A DNA stretch of 42,701 bases from Pseudomonas sp. BN417 (lineage in GTDB: Bacteria > Pseudomonadota > Gammaproteobacteria > Pseudomonadales > Pseudomonadaceae): the NCBI RefSeq assembly GCF_029871205.1, contig NZ_SSOJ01000122.1, positions 1-42,701 of the forward strand, read 5' to 3'. Under the pieces are notes generated by a model that had not been told where the DNA came from, did not search any database, and worked only from the letters and a program-made list of their open reading frames with translations. Below, one piece after another: positions 1 through 8,728 of this stretch (position 1 is the stretch's first letter; each line of letters begins with the position of its first letter). Both the position numbers and the translations under genes were made by a program.

Positions 1-242
1 AGGGGGACGAGCGGCATGGATGCCGCGAGAGGCGTGCGGGGCCAGGGATGGCCCCTCACGCCGCGCCCCCGGAGCAATGATGGAGCGAGGGAAGTTTGGC
101 GAAGCCAGACGGGGACGCCGAGTTCCGGATGCAGGGGCAAGCGTTTTTGGTTTCTTTTTTGTGGGCGGCATTCCGACGACTGAAAAAAGAGACTCGCCGG
201 GAGGCGAAACAGGGACTCGCAGGCCACTCGATAAGCAACTCG
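1..242 (+). repeat. Dispersed repeat, copy A (left edge truncated by window)
   Basis: Bases 1 to about 242 align with 1789-2002 in the same orientation. Shared blocks include the GCGGCATGGATGCCGCGAGA stretch, the GGATGGCCCCTCACG block, GGAAGTTTGGCGAAGCCA, CCGGATGCAGGGGCAAG, and the ACTCGCC-GGAGGCGAAACAG block near the end. Copy A has an extra ~30 bases in its middle. I infer it is a non-coding dispersed element of pseudomonad genomes. Open frames in it that read like CPCIR...LHHC peptides are most likely spurious translations of the repeat. The element may begin left of the window. Confidence 0.75.
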
Positions 243-537
243 GCTCTGGACGTTCGAGCAACACTTAATGCAGACATAGCCAATTCATTCGCGAAAGCAG
301 AACCTCGTCGCCTCCTCCACCAACGCCTGGACTTGCCCTACCCAGTGAAAGGGGGCGGCCCACCTGCTCAGCCGAGGCATGGCTCCGGGTAGCTGCGCCG
401 GCAGGGCTGGCAGCGCGTGATGGGGGGGCGGCTGCGGGCTCCTGGCCCGCCTCTGGCGGAGCGACCTACCGAGTGGTCAATTGGCTCGCGCCAGTGGCGC
501 ACCGCCATGTGCGAAAAGCATGCATTCTGAAAAAAGC
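243..537. other. Non-coding stretch, no gene seen
   Basis: No open frame here has a ribosome binding site or a recognisable product. It lies between repeat copy A and the decayed end of the LysE fragment, so it may be junction sequence left by the rearrangement that broke lysE. Confidence 0.5.
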
Positions 538-783
538 TCATCGCTCATGGAGTTTGGCCGTTACGGAATGCAGTGCCGGAATGCGCCTTGGCTCCGTGAC
601 GGTCCTTTTTTGCCGTGCATCCTTGCCAGCCAACGGGCGGACCCGGTGGGCGGCCTTGCCGAAGGACGCCAAGCGCATCCCATGGGAGGCGCCATTGCTC
701 AGCGCCAGCAGCATGGCCGGCCCGGGAGTCATCGCCACCACGCTGAAGGCGACGACGTAGAGAAACAGCGTAGAAGCGTCCAT
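538..783 (-). pseudogene. LysE/RhtB-family exporter, N-terminal remnant
   Basis: The first ~42 residues are typical of LysE/RhtB amino-acid exporters: a hydrophobic first helix, the VAMTPGPAMLL signature, then SNGASHGMRLASFG. At about position 657 the homology stops, and the remaining ~39 residues (KAAHRVRPLAGK onward) are hydrophilic and unlike the family. Intact members are about 200 residues with five or six membrane helices, so four or five helices are missing. A start with upstream GGAG is preserved, 49 bases after the stop of the isochorismatase gene, so the two probably formed one operon. The remnant cannot transport anything. Confidence 0.75.
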
Positions 784-832
784 CGCGGGTTATCTCCGAT
801 AATCCCGTGGGTCGACGGGAGCTTGGGTCAAG

Positions 833-1372
833 TCAGGCGTCGATGCGCACCGCCTCGGCGGGAACCACCGCGGCGCGGACGCCGAAGCTGGTCATGTTGC
901 CGAGGGTGATGTTGTGATGGGCGATGATCTGCGCGGCCGAGAGCACCCCGTTGTCCAGCGTCGAATGGGCGTCCGCCACCAGGACCACCTCGTAGCCCAG
1001 CGCCAGGGCGCGGCGGACCGTGGTATCGACGCAGAAGTCGCTCTGCGCGCCGCAGACGATCAATCGCTTGATCCCGCGCTCCTGGAGCGCCTGGTGCAGC
1101 TCGGTATTGTGGAAGGAGTCCGGCGTGGTCTTGCGCACCCGGATATCGCCCGGCAGTGCCGCTAGCGCCTCGGCGAGCTGCCAGCCTTCGCTGCCGAAGC
1201 GGAAGGCCCCGCTGGCCTCTTCATGCTGGATCAGGAATACCGGAGCGCCAGCATCCCTGGCCTGGGCGCTGATGGCGTTGATCCTGTCGATGACCCGGTC
1301 GATCTCGAAAGCGGCTTCGTCGCCGACACTGAGCGCGCGCTGGACGTCGATGATCAGGAGTGCTGTGGTCAT
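833..1372 (-). CDS. Isochorismatase-family cysteine hydrolase
   Basis: This 179-residue protein has the isochorismatase-like fold and full catalytic triad: Asp9 in LLIIDVQ, Lys81 in RVRKTTPD and Cys114 in GAQSDFCVD. Members hydrolyse isochorismate, nicotinamide or small amides and ureides. Size and motifs fit the short single-domain amidase-like group rather than siderophore isochorismatases, which are longer. AAGGAAG precedes the ATG. The downstream same-strand partner is the broken LysE exporter. The pair sits between two copies of a dispersed repeat. The substrate cannot be told from sequence. Confidence 0.88.
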   Translation of the reverse strand: MTTALLIIDVQRALSVGDEAAFEIDRVIDRINAISAQARDAGAPVFLIQHEEASGAFRFGSEGWQLAEALAALPGDIRVRKTTPDSFHNTELHQALQERGIKRLIVCGAQSDFCVDTTVRRALALGYEVVLVADAHSTLDNGVLSAAQIIAHHNITLGNMTSFGVRAAVVPAEAVRIDA

Positions 1373-1788
1373 GGGAGTCTTCCTTGGGGAGAAAGACGCA
1401 GCTTAAAGGGATGCGCCGATGGAGTGCCAGCGGAGCGACAGGATCGTTGGCACCACCGTTTTCTGGTTCGTCGTGGAGTGCCGCGCGAGTATTTGGCTTA
1501 TGCCGGATTGGCAAGATTGTCTGAGTGCTCTGGATTGGCTCCGTGCAGCCGGATATTTCCCTCTCCCCCGGCCCCCGCCCTGCGCCCCAGCCTGATCACT
1601 TCGCGCTCAGTCGCTAATCGACACCGGAAGCGGTGCTTCCGACAGCGTGCCTCTTCGCCCCAGAGGTAGAGGGGTGACTCGCGCCTGCGAGCCCAGAGCA
1701 AACCTGAGGCTCATGTAGAGCTGAAACTGAGCACACATGGTGGGGCAGCGACATCGCCCCTTCAGAAGGCCGAGCGGAAGCGTTGCGC
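1373..1788. other. Intergenic stretch without a gene
   Basis: No frame here has a convincing start, ribosome binding site or family resemblance. It contains a C-rich CCCTCTCCCCCGGCCCC segment around 1560 that also occurs near 14640, a dispersed-repeat fragment. The last ~100 bases lead into repeat copy B and may belong to it. Confidence 0.5.
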
Positions 1789-2002
1789 AGGGGGATGAGC
1801 GGCATGGATGCCGCGAGAGGCGTGTGGGGCCATGGATGGCCCCTCACGTCGTGCCCCCGGAGCGACGATGGAGGGAGGGAAGTTTGGCGAAGCCAAACCC
1901 GGATGCAGGGGCAAGTTTTTTGGTTCCTTTTCAACGACTGGAAAAGGGACTCGCCTGGGGAGGCGAAACAGAAACCCGAAGCCCACTCGGCAACGAGCTG
2001 AA
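1789..2002 (+). repeat. Dispersed repeat, copy B
   Basis: This is the second copy of the element at 1-242, aligned base for base from AGGGGGA(C/T)GAGCGGCATGG through the GGAGGCGAAACAG block, with scattered substitutions and a shorter middle. Both copies point the same way and bracket the isochorismatase and lysE-remnant segment. No coding potential is supported in it. It lies 121 bases upstream of the alpha/beta hydrolase start. Confidence 0.75.
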
Positions 2003-2123
2003 CAACAGAACCTCAAGCGCCCTCTTCCCCGAAATTCCGCGATAAAGTGTTTTTTTGCTACTGTCGCCCGCATCGATTTCCAGCGGCGCATAGGGCCGCC
2101 CCCCCGAACCATCGAGGTAACCC

Positions 2124-2918
2124 GTGCCAACCCACATCCACTCCCGGGACCTTCGTGTCGAGACCGGCCACGGCCGGCTCTTCGCCTGCATCTGGAGCGC
2201 CGACCGGCAGGGCCTGTCCGCTGAGGATGCGCCCATCGTCCTGCTCCATGACTCCCTCGGCTGCGTCGAGCTGTGGCGAGACTTCCCCGCCCAACTCGCC
2301 GCCGCCACGGGCAAGGCGGTCGTCGCCTACGATCGGCTCGGCTTCGGCAGGTCGGATGCCCATCCCGGCGAGTTGTCGGTCGGTTTCGTCGGCAACGAGG
2401 CGGAAAGCGCCTTCTCGGCGCTGAAGGAGCAACTGGGCATCCGCGACTTCATTGCCTTCGGCCATAGCGTCGGTGGTGGCATGGCCGTCCACTGCGCGGA
2501 CCGCCACCGGGCGCATTGTCAGGCGCTGGTCACCGAGTCGGCCCAGGCCTTCGTCGAGGACCGCACGCTGGAAGGTATCCGCTTGGCCAAGCGGGAGTTC
2601 CAGGCGGAAGGCCAGCTGAAGCGGCTGAGCCGATATCACGGCGAAAAGGCACGCTGGGTGCTGGATGCCTGGACCGAGACCTGGCTATCGCCCGAGTTCG
2701 CCGGCTGGAACCTGGAGGCCGAGGTGCAGCGGCTGGATTGCCCGGTCCTGGCGATCCACGGCGGAAAGGACGAATTCGGCTCGGCCGCCCACCCCCAGCG
2801 GATCGCGCAGCTGACGCGGAATCACTCCCAGGTCCTGCTGATCGATGACTGCGGCCATGTGCCCCACCGGGAGAACGCCGACCTGGTGCTCCAGGCCGTA
2901 GGGGACTTTCTCCGCTAG
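2124..2918 (+). CDS. Alpha/beta hydrolase
   Basis: This 264-residue single-domain alpha/beta hydrolase begins at GTG, preceded by GAGGTAA. The nucleophile elbow is GHSVGG with Ser115. Asp216 (HGGKDEFG) and His245 (DDCGHVPHRE) complete the triad, and the oxyanion-hole region is LLHDSLG at 40-46. There is no signal peptide, so it is cytoplasmic. The family includes ester and C-C bond hydrolases and haloperoxidase-like enzymes; the substrate is not determinable. It stands alone, convergent with the DUF2855 gene 11 bases downstream. Confidence 0.88.
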   Translation: MPTHIHSRDLRVETGHGRLFACIWSADRQGLSAEDAPIVLLHDSLGCVELWRDFPAQLAAATGKAVVAYDRLGFGRSDAHPGELSVGFVGNEAESAFSALKEQLGIRDFIAFGHSVGGGMAVHCADRHRAHCQALVTESAQAFVEDRTLEGIRLAKREFQAEGQLKRLSRYHGEKARWVLDAWTETWLSPEFAGWNLEAEVQRLDCPVLAIHGGKDEFGSAAHPQRIAQLTRNHSQVLLIDDCGHVPHRENADLVLQAVGDFLR

Positions 2919-2929
2919 GCGGCCGGCCA

Positions 2930-4033
2930 CTACATCGACAGCAGGTGGCCGACCCGCGGACCGACGCGGCCCTGCAGCACGTCCTGGTAGGCGGACATCA
3001 CGGCGGCCGGGCCGTGGCCGTATTCCATGACCAACCATTGCTGGGTGTAGTCGGCGAACGCCTGCCAACGATCCACCAGGGCCTGCTGGAAAGCCTGGCC
3101 GCCCACTTTCTGGATGAGCTGCTGCGCCTCCTTCGGAGCGAAGAACATCACGGGTTTCGGCCCGGGCAGCTCGGCGCCACGGCCCTGGCGTTGATTCCAG
3201 TGGGACGCGCCGACCATGCAGCTGTACTTCAGTGCCGGCGCCAGCTGGCCGTGCAGTTGGGTCAAAAGCTCGCCATTACCCGCGAAATCCACCAGCACCG
3301 AAGGCCGCTCGCCTTCCAGCTGGCCCAGTTCGTCGTAGCTCAGCACCCGGTCATAGCAGCGCAGCATCTCGACGAAGGCCTTGTTGCCCGGCGAAGTCAG
3401 GCCAACCACCTGGTAGTCCTTGCCACGGGCCTTGCGGCTGCGCGTCAGCAGGTAGGCCATGCCGATGGCGGTCTTGCTCGATGCGCTGGTCACCACCAGG
3501 TCCTCGGCGCCGAAGAACTGCTGCGCGGCGAGGAAACCGTCGAGCAGGAAGGAGGTGGTGAAGAGCGGCCGCAGCAGCATCTGCAGCGCTTCGGTGTCGC
3601 CGCGATAGAGCCCATCGCTGGCGCAGTTCAGATACTGGTTGTAGAGCGGCGGCAAGCCCTGGCGATGTGCCGCGGCGTCGACGAAGCCGCTGGGCTGCAC
3701 CTTGTCCGGCGTCACCCGCAGGTGGCTGGCCATGGGGTAGAAGCCGAAGAAGCGCTCGCCAATTTCCAGCCCCGCGCAGTTCGACTTCACCACCTCGGCG
3801 AAGCCCCAGACCGGGATGATGCCCATCCCCTCCTCCCCCGCGGGAAAGAACTGCCAATAGCGCATCGTCTCGCCCAGGGCGGCATAGGTGACGTTGTTGG
3901 CGGTGAAGGCGAAGCGGTCGATACGCAGCAGCGCCTGTCCTTCGCCAAGATCCCCGGCCTGAAACTGGCCTTCCCGGACGCGGCATTCGGTGATCTGGTC
4001 GCGCTTGACCAGCAGTTCCAGGGTGTTCCCCAT
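2930..4033 (-). CDS. DUF2855 family protein
   Basis: The protein has 367 residues and starts at ATG with AAGGAG seven bases upstream. Its features match DUF2855 proteins: an N-terminal LLRIDRFAFTANNVTYAALGETMRYWQFFPA block and a central SSKTAIGMAYLL segment resembling the nucleotide-binding part of medium-chain reductases. The family looks like a divergent relative of zinc-free MDR oxidoreductases, but no reaction has been assigned that I know of. It is transcribed alone, convergent with the hydrolase gene. Confidence 0.8.
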   Translation of the reverse strand: MGNTLELLVKRDQITECRVREGQFQAGDLGEGQALLRIDRFAFTANNVTYAALGETMRYWQFFPAGEEGMGIIPVWGFAEVVKSNCAGLEIGERFFGFYPMASHLRVTPDKVQPSGFVDAAAHRQGLPPLYNQYLNCASDGLYRGDTEALQMLLRPLFTTSFLLDGFLAAQQFFGAEDLVVTSASSKTAIGMAYLLTRSRKARGKDYQVVGLTSPGNKAFVEMLRCYDRVLSYDELGQLEGERPSVLVDFAGNGELLTQLHGQLAPALKYSCMVGASHWNQRQGRGAELPGPKPVMFFAPKEAQQLIQKVGGQAFQQALVDRWQAFADYTQQWLVMEYGHGPAAVMSAYQDVLQGRVGPRVGHLLSM

Positions 4034-4224
4034 CAGTGCTCTCCTTCAGCGGACTGATCGTGGTTGGCCCGGCGCACGAGCCGGGCAGCCGGCACAGCGT
4101 CGAGATGACTGCGCAGCTCCGTGACAACCAGCATAGTCGCGCTCGGCAGGCCGAGGTGCCGCTCGCCAGATCGTGAATGGCACCTATGGGCAAGGGTGAA
4201 TCGCCATGGCTATGATCGGTGTCC

Positions 4225-4626
4225 ATGACCTCCTCACTTCCGATCCGCCAGCCCTGCCCGCCCGGCGCCTGCAATTGCGGGCGTGAGCAATTGCAGGAAG
4301 CGCCCGGCGCCGACCTGCGCATCCTGCTCCTGACCCGCCAGGAGGAACGGCGCCTGCTCGATCGGCTGGAAAACCTGCAGAGCCTGGAAGACCTGGAACG
4401 CATGCAGCGGCGGATGTACGAACAGCTGGGTATTCGCCTGGCGATCGCCCCGGGCTTCAACGAAGTGCGCAGCATGCGCGGCATCGACATCCGCATCGAC
4501 GAACTGCCTGGCCTCTGCCGCAAGACCCGTCAGTCGATCCCGGCGGCCATCCGTCGGGGACTGGAGAAGCACCCGGAAATCGCCTACCGCCTGCTCGATG
4601 CCCACGACCTCCTGCGCAACGCCTGA
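4225..4626 (+). CDS. Conserved hypothetical protein with CxxGxCxC motif
   Basis: This 133-residue protein opens with a cysteine cluster (CPPGACNCGREQL, residues 10-22). A helical, charged middle with repeated Leu/Glu follows (EERRLLDRLENLQSLEDLERMQRRMYEQLG), then a mixed C-terminal part ending in DAHDLLRN. The four-residue Cys spacing could hold a metal or iron-sulfur centre, which is inference. A GTG six bases upstream is an alternative start; ATG 4225 is chosen by appearance, and neither has a strong Shine-Dalgarno. I recognise it only as a conserved pseudomonad protein of unknown role. Confidence 0.7.
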   Translation: MTSSLPIRQPCPPGACNCGREQLQEAPGADLRILLLTRQEERRLLDRLENLQSLEDLERMQRRMYEQLGIRLAIAPGFNEVRSMRGIDIRIDELPGLCRKTRQSIPAAIRRGLEKHPEIAYRLLDAHDLLRNA

Positions 4627-4828
4627 AACGCCCATCCGGTACCCCACCCTGGTTCGCCCCGATTGCCTTGTCGCTTGACGTTGTGGCAGCGTCATACCTT
4701 TCCTGCGCTCGACAGCCATGTCGCGCAAGGCCCTGCGCCCTTGCCGAAGGCTGTCTCGCGCTGATGGCGACGAGCCGGCGAAGCCTTGCCGGCCGTCCTG
4801 GCGTTCGTCAGCTGACAAGGAGTCCGGT

Positions 4829-5242
4829 GTGGCCGACAAAGAACAGATTGCTCGATTCATCAAGACAGAGTTTCCCCAGACCCGCGTCGTGGTCGAAGCG
4901 GTCGGCGACCGCTGCGCGACGGTATCCCAGGAGGTGGGCGAAGCAGATCTGCGCCCCGGCGGCACGGTATCGGGGCCGACGCTGATGGCCATAGCCGACG
5001 TGGCGCTCTATGTCGCCTTGCTCGGCGAGATCGGTATCGTCCCCCTGGCCGTCACCACCAGCCTGACCATCAATTTCCTCAGGAAGCCCGAAGCCCGCCA
5101 GCGCATCAGGGGCGAATGCCGGCTGATGAAGGTCGGCAAGACCTTGGCGATCGGCGAGGTTTCGCTCTATTCGGAAGGACTTGCCGAGCCGGTGGCCCAT
5201 GTCGTGGGCACCTACTCCATTCCGCCGGCGCACCTGCGCTGA
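4829..5242 (+). CDS. PaaI-family hotdog thioesterase
   Basis: The frame extends further upstream, but GTG 4829 has AAGGAG at 4817-4822, six bases away, giving a 137-residue protein of normal family length. It shows the hotdog-fold PaaI pattern: GGTVSGPTLMAIADVALYVAL (the long helix with its Asp), then the strands TTSLTINFLRKP and IRGECRLMKVGKTLAIGEVSLYSE. Such enzymes hydrolyse acyl-CoA or aryl-CoA thioesters in the cytoplasm. A nitroreductase gene follows 48 bases later on the same strand and may be co-transcribed. Confidence 0.85.
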   Translation: MADKEQIARFIKTEFPQTRVVVEAVGDRCATVSQEVGEADLRPGGTVSGPTLMAIADVALYVALLGEIGIVPLAVTTSLTINFLRKPEARQRIRGECRLMKVGKTLAIGEVSLYSEGLAEPVAHVVGTYSIPPAHLR

Positions 5243-5290
5243 CGGACTCCCCGACGCCGTCGCGCGGCGCCCGCCATGAGGACCCCATCG

Positions 5291-5965
5291 ATGTCCGTAG
5301 CCGAACTCCTGAGAAAACGCATTTCGGTCCGCGCCTTCACCGACCAGCCCGTCGACCAGGCGACCGTGCATCGCCTGCTCGACAGTGCGCGCTGGTCGCC
5401 ATCGGGCGGCAACCTGCAGCCCTGGAAGGTGATTGTGGTCAGCGGCGCCGAAAAGACGACGCTGGAACGTCTCGCGGTGGAAACCCTGCTGAAGGCGCCC
5501 AAGGGCGAGGCCGGCGAATTCCCCATCTACCCCGAGGGCCTCGAGGAGCCCTACCGCTCCCGACGCTACAAGATCGGCGAAGACCTGTACGCGCAACTGG
5601 GCATTCCCCGGGAAGACAAGCCCGCGCGCCTGCGCCAGGTGGCGCGCAACTATCAGTTCTTCGGTGCGCCGGTCGGGATTTTCTTCGTCATCGATCGCTG
5701 CATGGGCCACGGGCAGTGGGCCCACCTCGGCATGTTCATGCAATCGCTGGCCCTGGCCGCCGAGGAGCAGGGGCTGGCGACCTGCATGCAGGAGGCCTGG
5801 GGCATGGTACGCGAGCGCCTGCACCGGCATTTCGAGCTGCCCGAACGGGAGCTGGTCTATTGCGGCATGGCCCTCGGTCATCCCGAACCCGGGGCGCCGG
5901 TCAATGGCCTTCGCTCCGAGCGGGCGCCGGTCGAAGCCTTCGCGGTGTTCAAGGGATTCGCCTGA
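5291..5965 (+). CDS. Nitroreductase-family FMN oxidoreductase
   Basis: This 224-residue flavoprotein has the N-terminal RKRISVRAFTDQPVD motif and the SPSGGNLQPWKV loop that bind FMN phosphate and ribityl. The C-terminal LVYCGMALGHPEPGAPVN segment is usual for NfnB-like nitroreductases. The family reduces nitroaromatics, quinones or enones with NAD(P)H. ATG 5291 is preferred over ATG 5276 because GAGGA lies seven bases upstream of it. It follows the PaaI thioesterase gene and precedes the GNAT gene, all on the plus strand. Confidence 0.88.
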   Translation: MSVAELLRKRISVRAFTDQPVDQATVHRLLDSARWSPSGGNLQPWKVIVVSGAEKTTLERLAVETLLKAPKGEAGEFPIYPEGLEEPYRSRRYKIGEDLYAQLGIPREDKPARLRQVARNYQFFGAPVGIFFVIDRCMGHGQWAHLGMFMQSLALAAEEQGLATCMQEAWGMVRERLHRHFELPERELVYCGMALGHPEPGAPVNGLRSERAPVEAFAVFKGFA

Positions 5966-6066
5966 CGCGCCCGCCACTGGAGCTGGAGCGGGCCCCGGGT
6001 TGACGCTATACCGAAAGCATTCGAACGCGGACCCGCGCTCGACTGGTCACCGGGGAGGGCTTCGCG

Positions 6067-6939
6067 ATGTCGGATCAGCTGGTGATACGCAACATGACCC
6101 GCTCCGAGCTGGACGAGCTCGTCGGCTGGGCCGCGCGCGAAGGCTGGAATCCCGGCCTTCACGATGCAGGGCTGTTCTGGGGCACGGACCCCGCCGCCTT
6201 CATCGCGGCCCAACTGGACGGCGAGCTGATCGGCGGCGGCGCCATCACCTCCTATGGTGGCGAGTTCGGCTTCATGGGATTTTTCATCGTCCGCCCGGAG
6301 TACCGCGGGCAGGGCCTCGGCAACACCCTCTGGCACGCCCGTCGCGAGCGCTTGATCGCCCGCCTGAAAACCGGAGCGAGCATCGGCATGGATGGTGTCT
6401 TCGCCATGCAGGACTACTACGCCAAGGGCGGCTTCGTGTTTTCCCATCGCAACCTGCGTTTTCGCGCGGAGATCCCCGCGCGCCCGACCGTCCCACCGCC
6501 TGGCGACGAAGAACTGGTGCCGCTGGGCGCCCTGCCCTTCGAACAGGTGCTCGACTACGACCGTACCTGCTTCCCTGCCCCGCGCCCGACCTTCCTCAGC
6601 GGCTGGATAGCCCAGCCCGATGCGCTCGCCCTCGCCTGCCGGCGCGATGGCGAGCTGAGCGGCTATGGCGTGGTGCGGCGCTGCGCTGAGGGTTGCAAGA
6701 TCGGCCCGTTGTTCGCCGACGACGCCCAGGCTGCCGAAGCGCTCTACGCGCACCTGGCCCTGTTCGCCGCAGGCGGCCAGCTGTTCCTCGACGCGCCGGA
6801 GAACAACCCGGCGGCGATGGAGCTCGTGCAGCGACACGGGATGACCGAAGTCTTCGGCTGCGCACGGATGTATCTCGGCCCCGCTCCCGCGCTCCGGCAC
6901 GAGCGGGTCTTCGGCGTCACCACCTTCGAGCTGGGCTGA
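6067..6939 (+). CDS. GNAT-family N-acetyltransferase, two-domain
   Basis: The protein has 290 residues, about twice a single GNAT domain. The N-terminal half carries the acetyl-CoA loop RPEYRGQGLGNTLW and the MQDYYAKGGFVFSHR segment. The C-terminal half resembles the second GNAT-like domain of YitH-type acetyltransferases (LACRRDGELSGYGVVRRC, then LDAPENNPAAMELVQRHGM). The acceptor is probably a small amine but is unknown. GGAGG precedes the ATG. Its TGA shares an A with the ATG of the next gene, so the two are translationally coupled. Confidence 0.87.
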   Translation: MSDQLVIRNMTRSELDELVGWAAREGWNPGLHDAGLFWGTDPAAFIAAQLDGELIGGGAITSYGGEFGFMGFFIVRPEYRGQGLGNTLWHARRERLIARLKTGASIGMDGVFAMQDYYAKGGFVFSHRNLRFRAEIPARPTVPPPGDEELVPLGALPFEQVLDYDRTCFPAPRPTFLSGWIAQPDALALACRRDGELSGYGVVRRCAEGCKIGPLFADDAQAAEALYAHLALFAAGGQLFLDAPENNPAAMELVQRHGMTEVFGCARMYLGPAPALRHERVFGVTTFELG

Positions 6940-7832
6940 TGGCCGAGCGCGACCTGGTCGGTTACGGCGGCCACCCACCCCAGCCGCACTGGCCGGGGAA
7001 TGCCCGCATCGCGCTGCAATTCGTACTGAACGTCGAGGAAGGCGCGGAGTCCTGCATCCTCAATGGCGATACCCAGTCCGAAGCCTATCTCCACGAGCTG
7101 CCGGGCCGGCCGCCACGCCTGGGCGAGCGCGACCTGAGCGTCGAGGGCATGTACGAATACGGCTCTCGGGCCGGCGTGTGGCGCATCCTCGATCTGTTCA
7201 ATGCGCGGAGCTTGCCGCTGACCGCCTTCGCCGTGGGCCGGGCCCTGGAGCTTGCCCCCGAGATCGGCCAGGCGCTCGGCGCTGCCGGCCACGAGGTCGC
7301 AGGACATGGCTACCGCTGGCTCGACTATCGCGGCATTCCGGAAGACGAAGAGCGCCGCCATATCCGCCTGACCCTCGAGGTGATCGAGCGCCTCTGCGGC
7401 AAGCGGCCGGTGGGCTGGTATACGGGGCGGGTCAGCCCGAATACCCGGCGCCTGCTACGCGAGGAAGGAGAGTTGCTCTACAGCTCGGACGCCTACAACG
7501 ATGACCTGCCCTACTGGCTCCCCGGCTCGCCGCCGCACCTGGTGATTCCCTACACCCTGGTCAACAACGATGCCCGCTATCTGTTGCCGAATGGCTTTGC
7601 CTCCGGGGAGGACTTCTTCCGCCTGCTCCAGGACGCCTTCGACCTGCTCTGGCAGGAGGGCGCGAAGCAGCCGAAGATGATGAGCGTCGGCCTCCACGGC
7701 CGCATCAGCGGCCATCCCGCCCGGGCGATGGCCCTGGCCCGCTTCCTCGATCATGTTCAAGGTCACGACGCGGTGTGGATCTGCCGGCGGGAGGAGATTG
7801 CCCGGCACTGGATGAACAATCATCCCGCTTGA
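6939..7832 (+). CDS. Polysaccharide deacetylase-family protein, PuuE-like
   Basis: The start is the ATG overlapping the GNAT stop (TGATG), giving 297 residues. The sequence follows PuuE allantoinases and related NodB-fold deacetylases: YGGHPPQPHWP at the N-terminus, FVLNVEEGAE, EYGSRAGVWRIL, and GHEVAGHGYRWLDY with the His pair. PuuE opens the allantoin ring. No other purine-degradation gene is nearby, so a PuuE-like amidohydrolase with another substrate is equally possible. Coupling to the acetyltransferase suggests the two act on related compounds. Confidence 0.83.
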   Translation: MAERDLVGYGGHPPQPHWPGNARIALQFVLNVEEGAESCILNGDTQSEAYLHELPGRPPRLGERDLSVEGMYEYGSRAGVWRILDLFNARSLPLTAFAVGRALELAPEIGQALGAAGHEVAGHGYRWLDYRGIPEDEERRHIRLTLEVIERLCGKRPVGWYTGRVSPNTRRLLREEGELLYSSDAYNDDLPYWLPGSPPHLVIPYTLVNNDARYLLPNGFASGEDFFRLLQDAFDLLWQEGAKQPKMMSVGLHGRISGHPARAMALARFLDHVQGHDAVWICRREEIARHWMNNHPA

Positions 7833-7859
7833 GGCAGTGCGCAAGCCGGGTCGTCCTGT

Positions 7860-8531
7860 TTACTGATTGAACCGGGCATCGTCGCGCTGGAAATGCAGCA
7901 GCGAGCCCTGGAAAGCCTCGCCATTGCCGAGGATGCAATCCGCCTGGCTGATGCTTCCCGCATATTCCAGCTCGGACATTTCCTCGCAGAGCACGGACCT
8001 GTTGGGCCGGTTGGGGTCGACGATGAACACCTCCACCTTGTCGGCCGAATGACGGTCGATGAAGTTGGCGAGCAGGGCTGGCTGGTCCCATTCGTAGATG
8101 AGGTCACTGCCGATGATCAGGTCGAACATGCCCAGTTCTTCGTTGACCTTGGACCAGTCCGCAGCCTGGTATTTGATCGGGGCGAGATTGTTCAGCCGCA
8201 GGTTTTCATCGAGGAATTCGGGAATCATCGGGTGATAGTCGCTGACCGTGATATCGCCCCCGCGTCGATGCACCACCAGGCTGGCCAGCGCGAGGCCGGC
8301 GCCCACTTCGAGGATGCGCTTTCCCGCAAGGTCCATCGTCAGCATGGAGCGCGCGAGGACCTGGCCCGATGGCCAGACCTGGCCGAATAGGGGCCAGCTG
8401 TCGGGGCAGATGCCCAGGCGCTCCGCTTCGAGTTCGGGATCGTGATACTGCTGATGATCGAACAGCGAGCGGATATTGAACTCCATGCCGCCGATCGATA
8501 TTTCCTGATACTTAACCTGATAACCAAGCAT
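7860..8531 (-). CDS. Class I SAM-dependent methyltransferase
   Basis: Starting at the ATG of MLGYQVKYQEISIGG the protein has 223 residues. It has a Rossmann SAM motif ILEVGAGLALASLVVHRRGG, the acidic residue after strand 2 (TVSDYHP), and FDLIIGSDLIYEWDQP as motif IV. The layout resembles the Methyltransf_16/Nnt1 group, which includes protein-lysine methyltransferases; the substrate is unknown. An in-frame ATG at 8558 would add nine residues. The coding strand is less G+C-rich than most of the window (many ATT/AAT codons), hinting at acquired origin. It is convergent with the PuuE-like gene, 27 bases apart. Confidence 0.85.
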   Translation of the reverse strand: MLGYQVKYQEISIGGMEFNIRSLFDHQQYHDPELEAERLGICPDSWPLFGQVWPSGQVLARSMLTMDLAGKRILEVGAGLALASLVVHRRGGDITVSDYHPMIPEFLDENLRLNNLAPIKYQAADWSKVNEELGMFDLIIGSDLIYEWDQPALLANFIDRHSADKVEVFIVDPNRPNRSVLCEEMSELEYAGSISQADCILGNGEAFQGSLLHFQRDDARFNQ

Positions 8532-8690
8532 GCGGAACTCTTGAGGACGATGATCCATGCCGGCCAAAGCACAGGGTTTGCTATCGCGATACAAATCACC
8601 CGCAGATCCAGGCGCTTGCGAATAGCAAAAATGATCCACACCAGCGATCAATCTGGTGGGCTATTTCAAATTTCAAACATCGAAAATGAA

Positions 8691-8713
8691 AAAGCCCCGC
8701 AACGCGGGGCTTT
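8691..8713 (-). terminator. Intrinsic terminator of the minus-strand cold-shock gene
   Basis: A perfect 10-bp stem (AAAGCCCCGC with GCGGGGCTTT) has a 3-base loop. On the minus strand it is followed by a T-rich CTTTTTCATTTTC run. It sits 16 bases after the stop of the cold-shock gene. Confidence 0.85.
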
Positions 8714-8728
8714 CTTTGCCGGAAAGTC

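Noticed and set aside
1614-1934. Minus-strand frame with a CPCIR-type peptide
   Set aside because: It translates the dispersed repeat; the same kind of peptide appears opposite copy A, so it is a repeat by-product.
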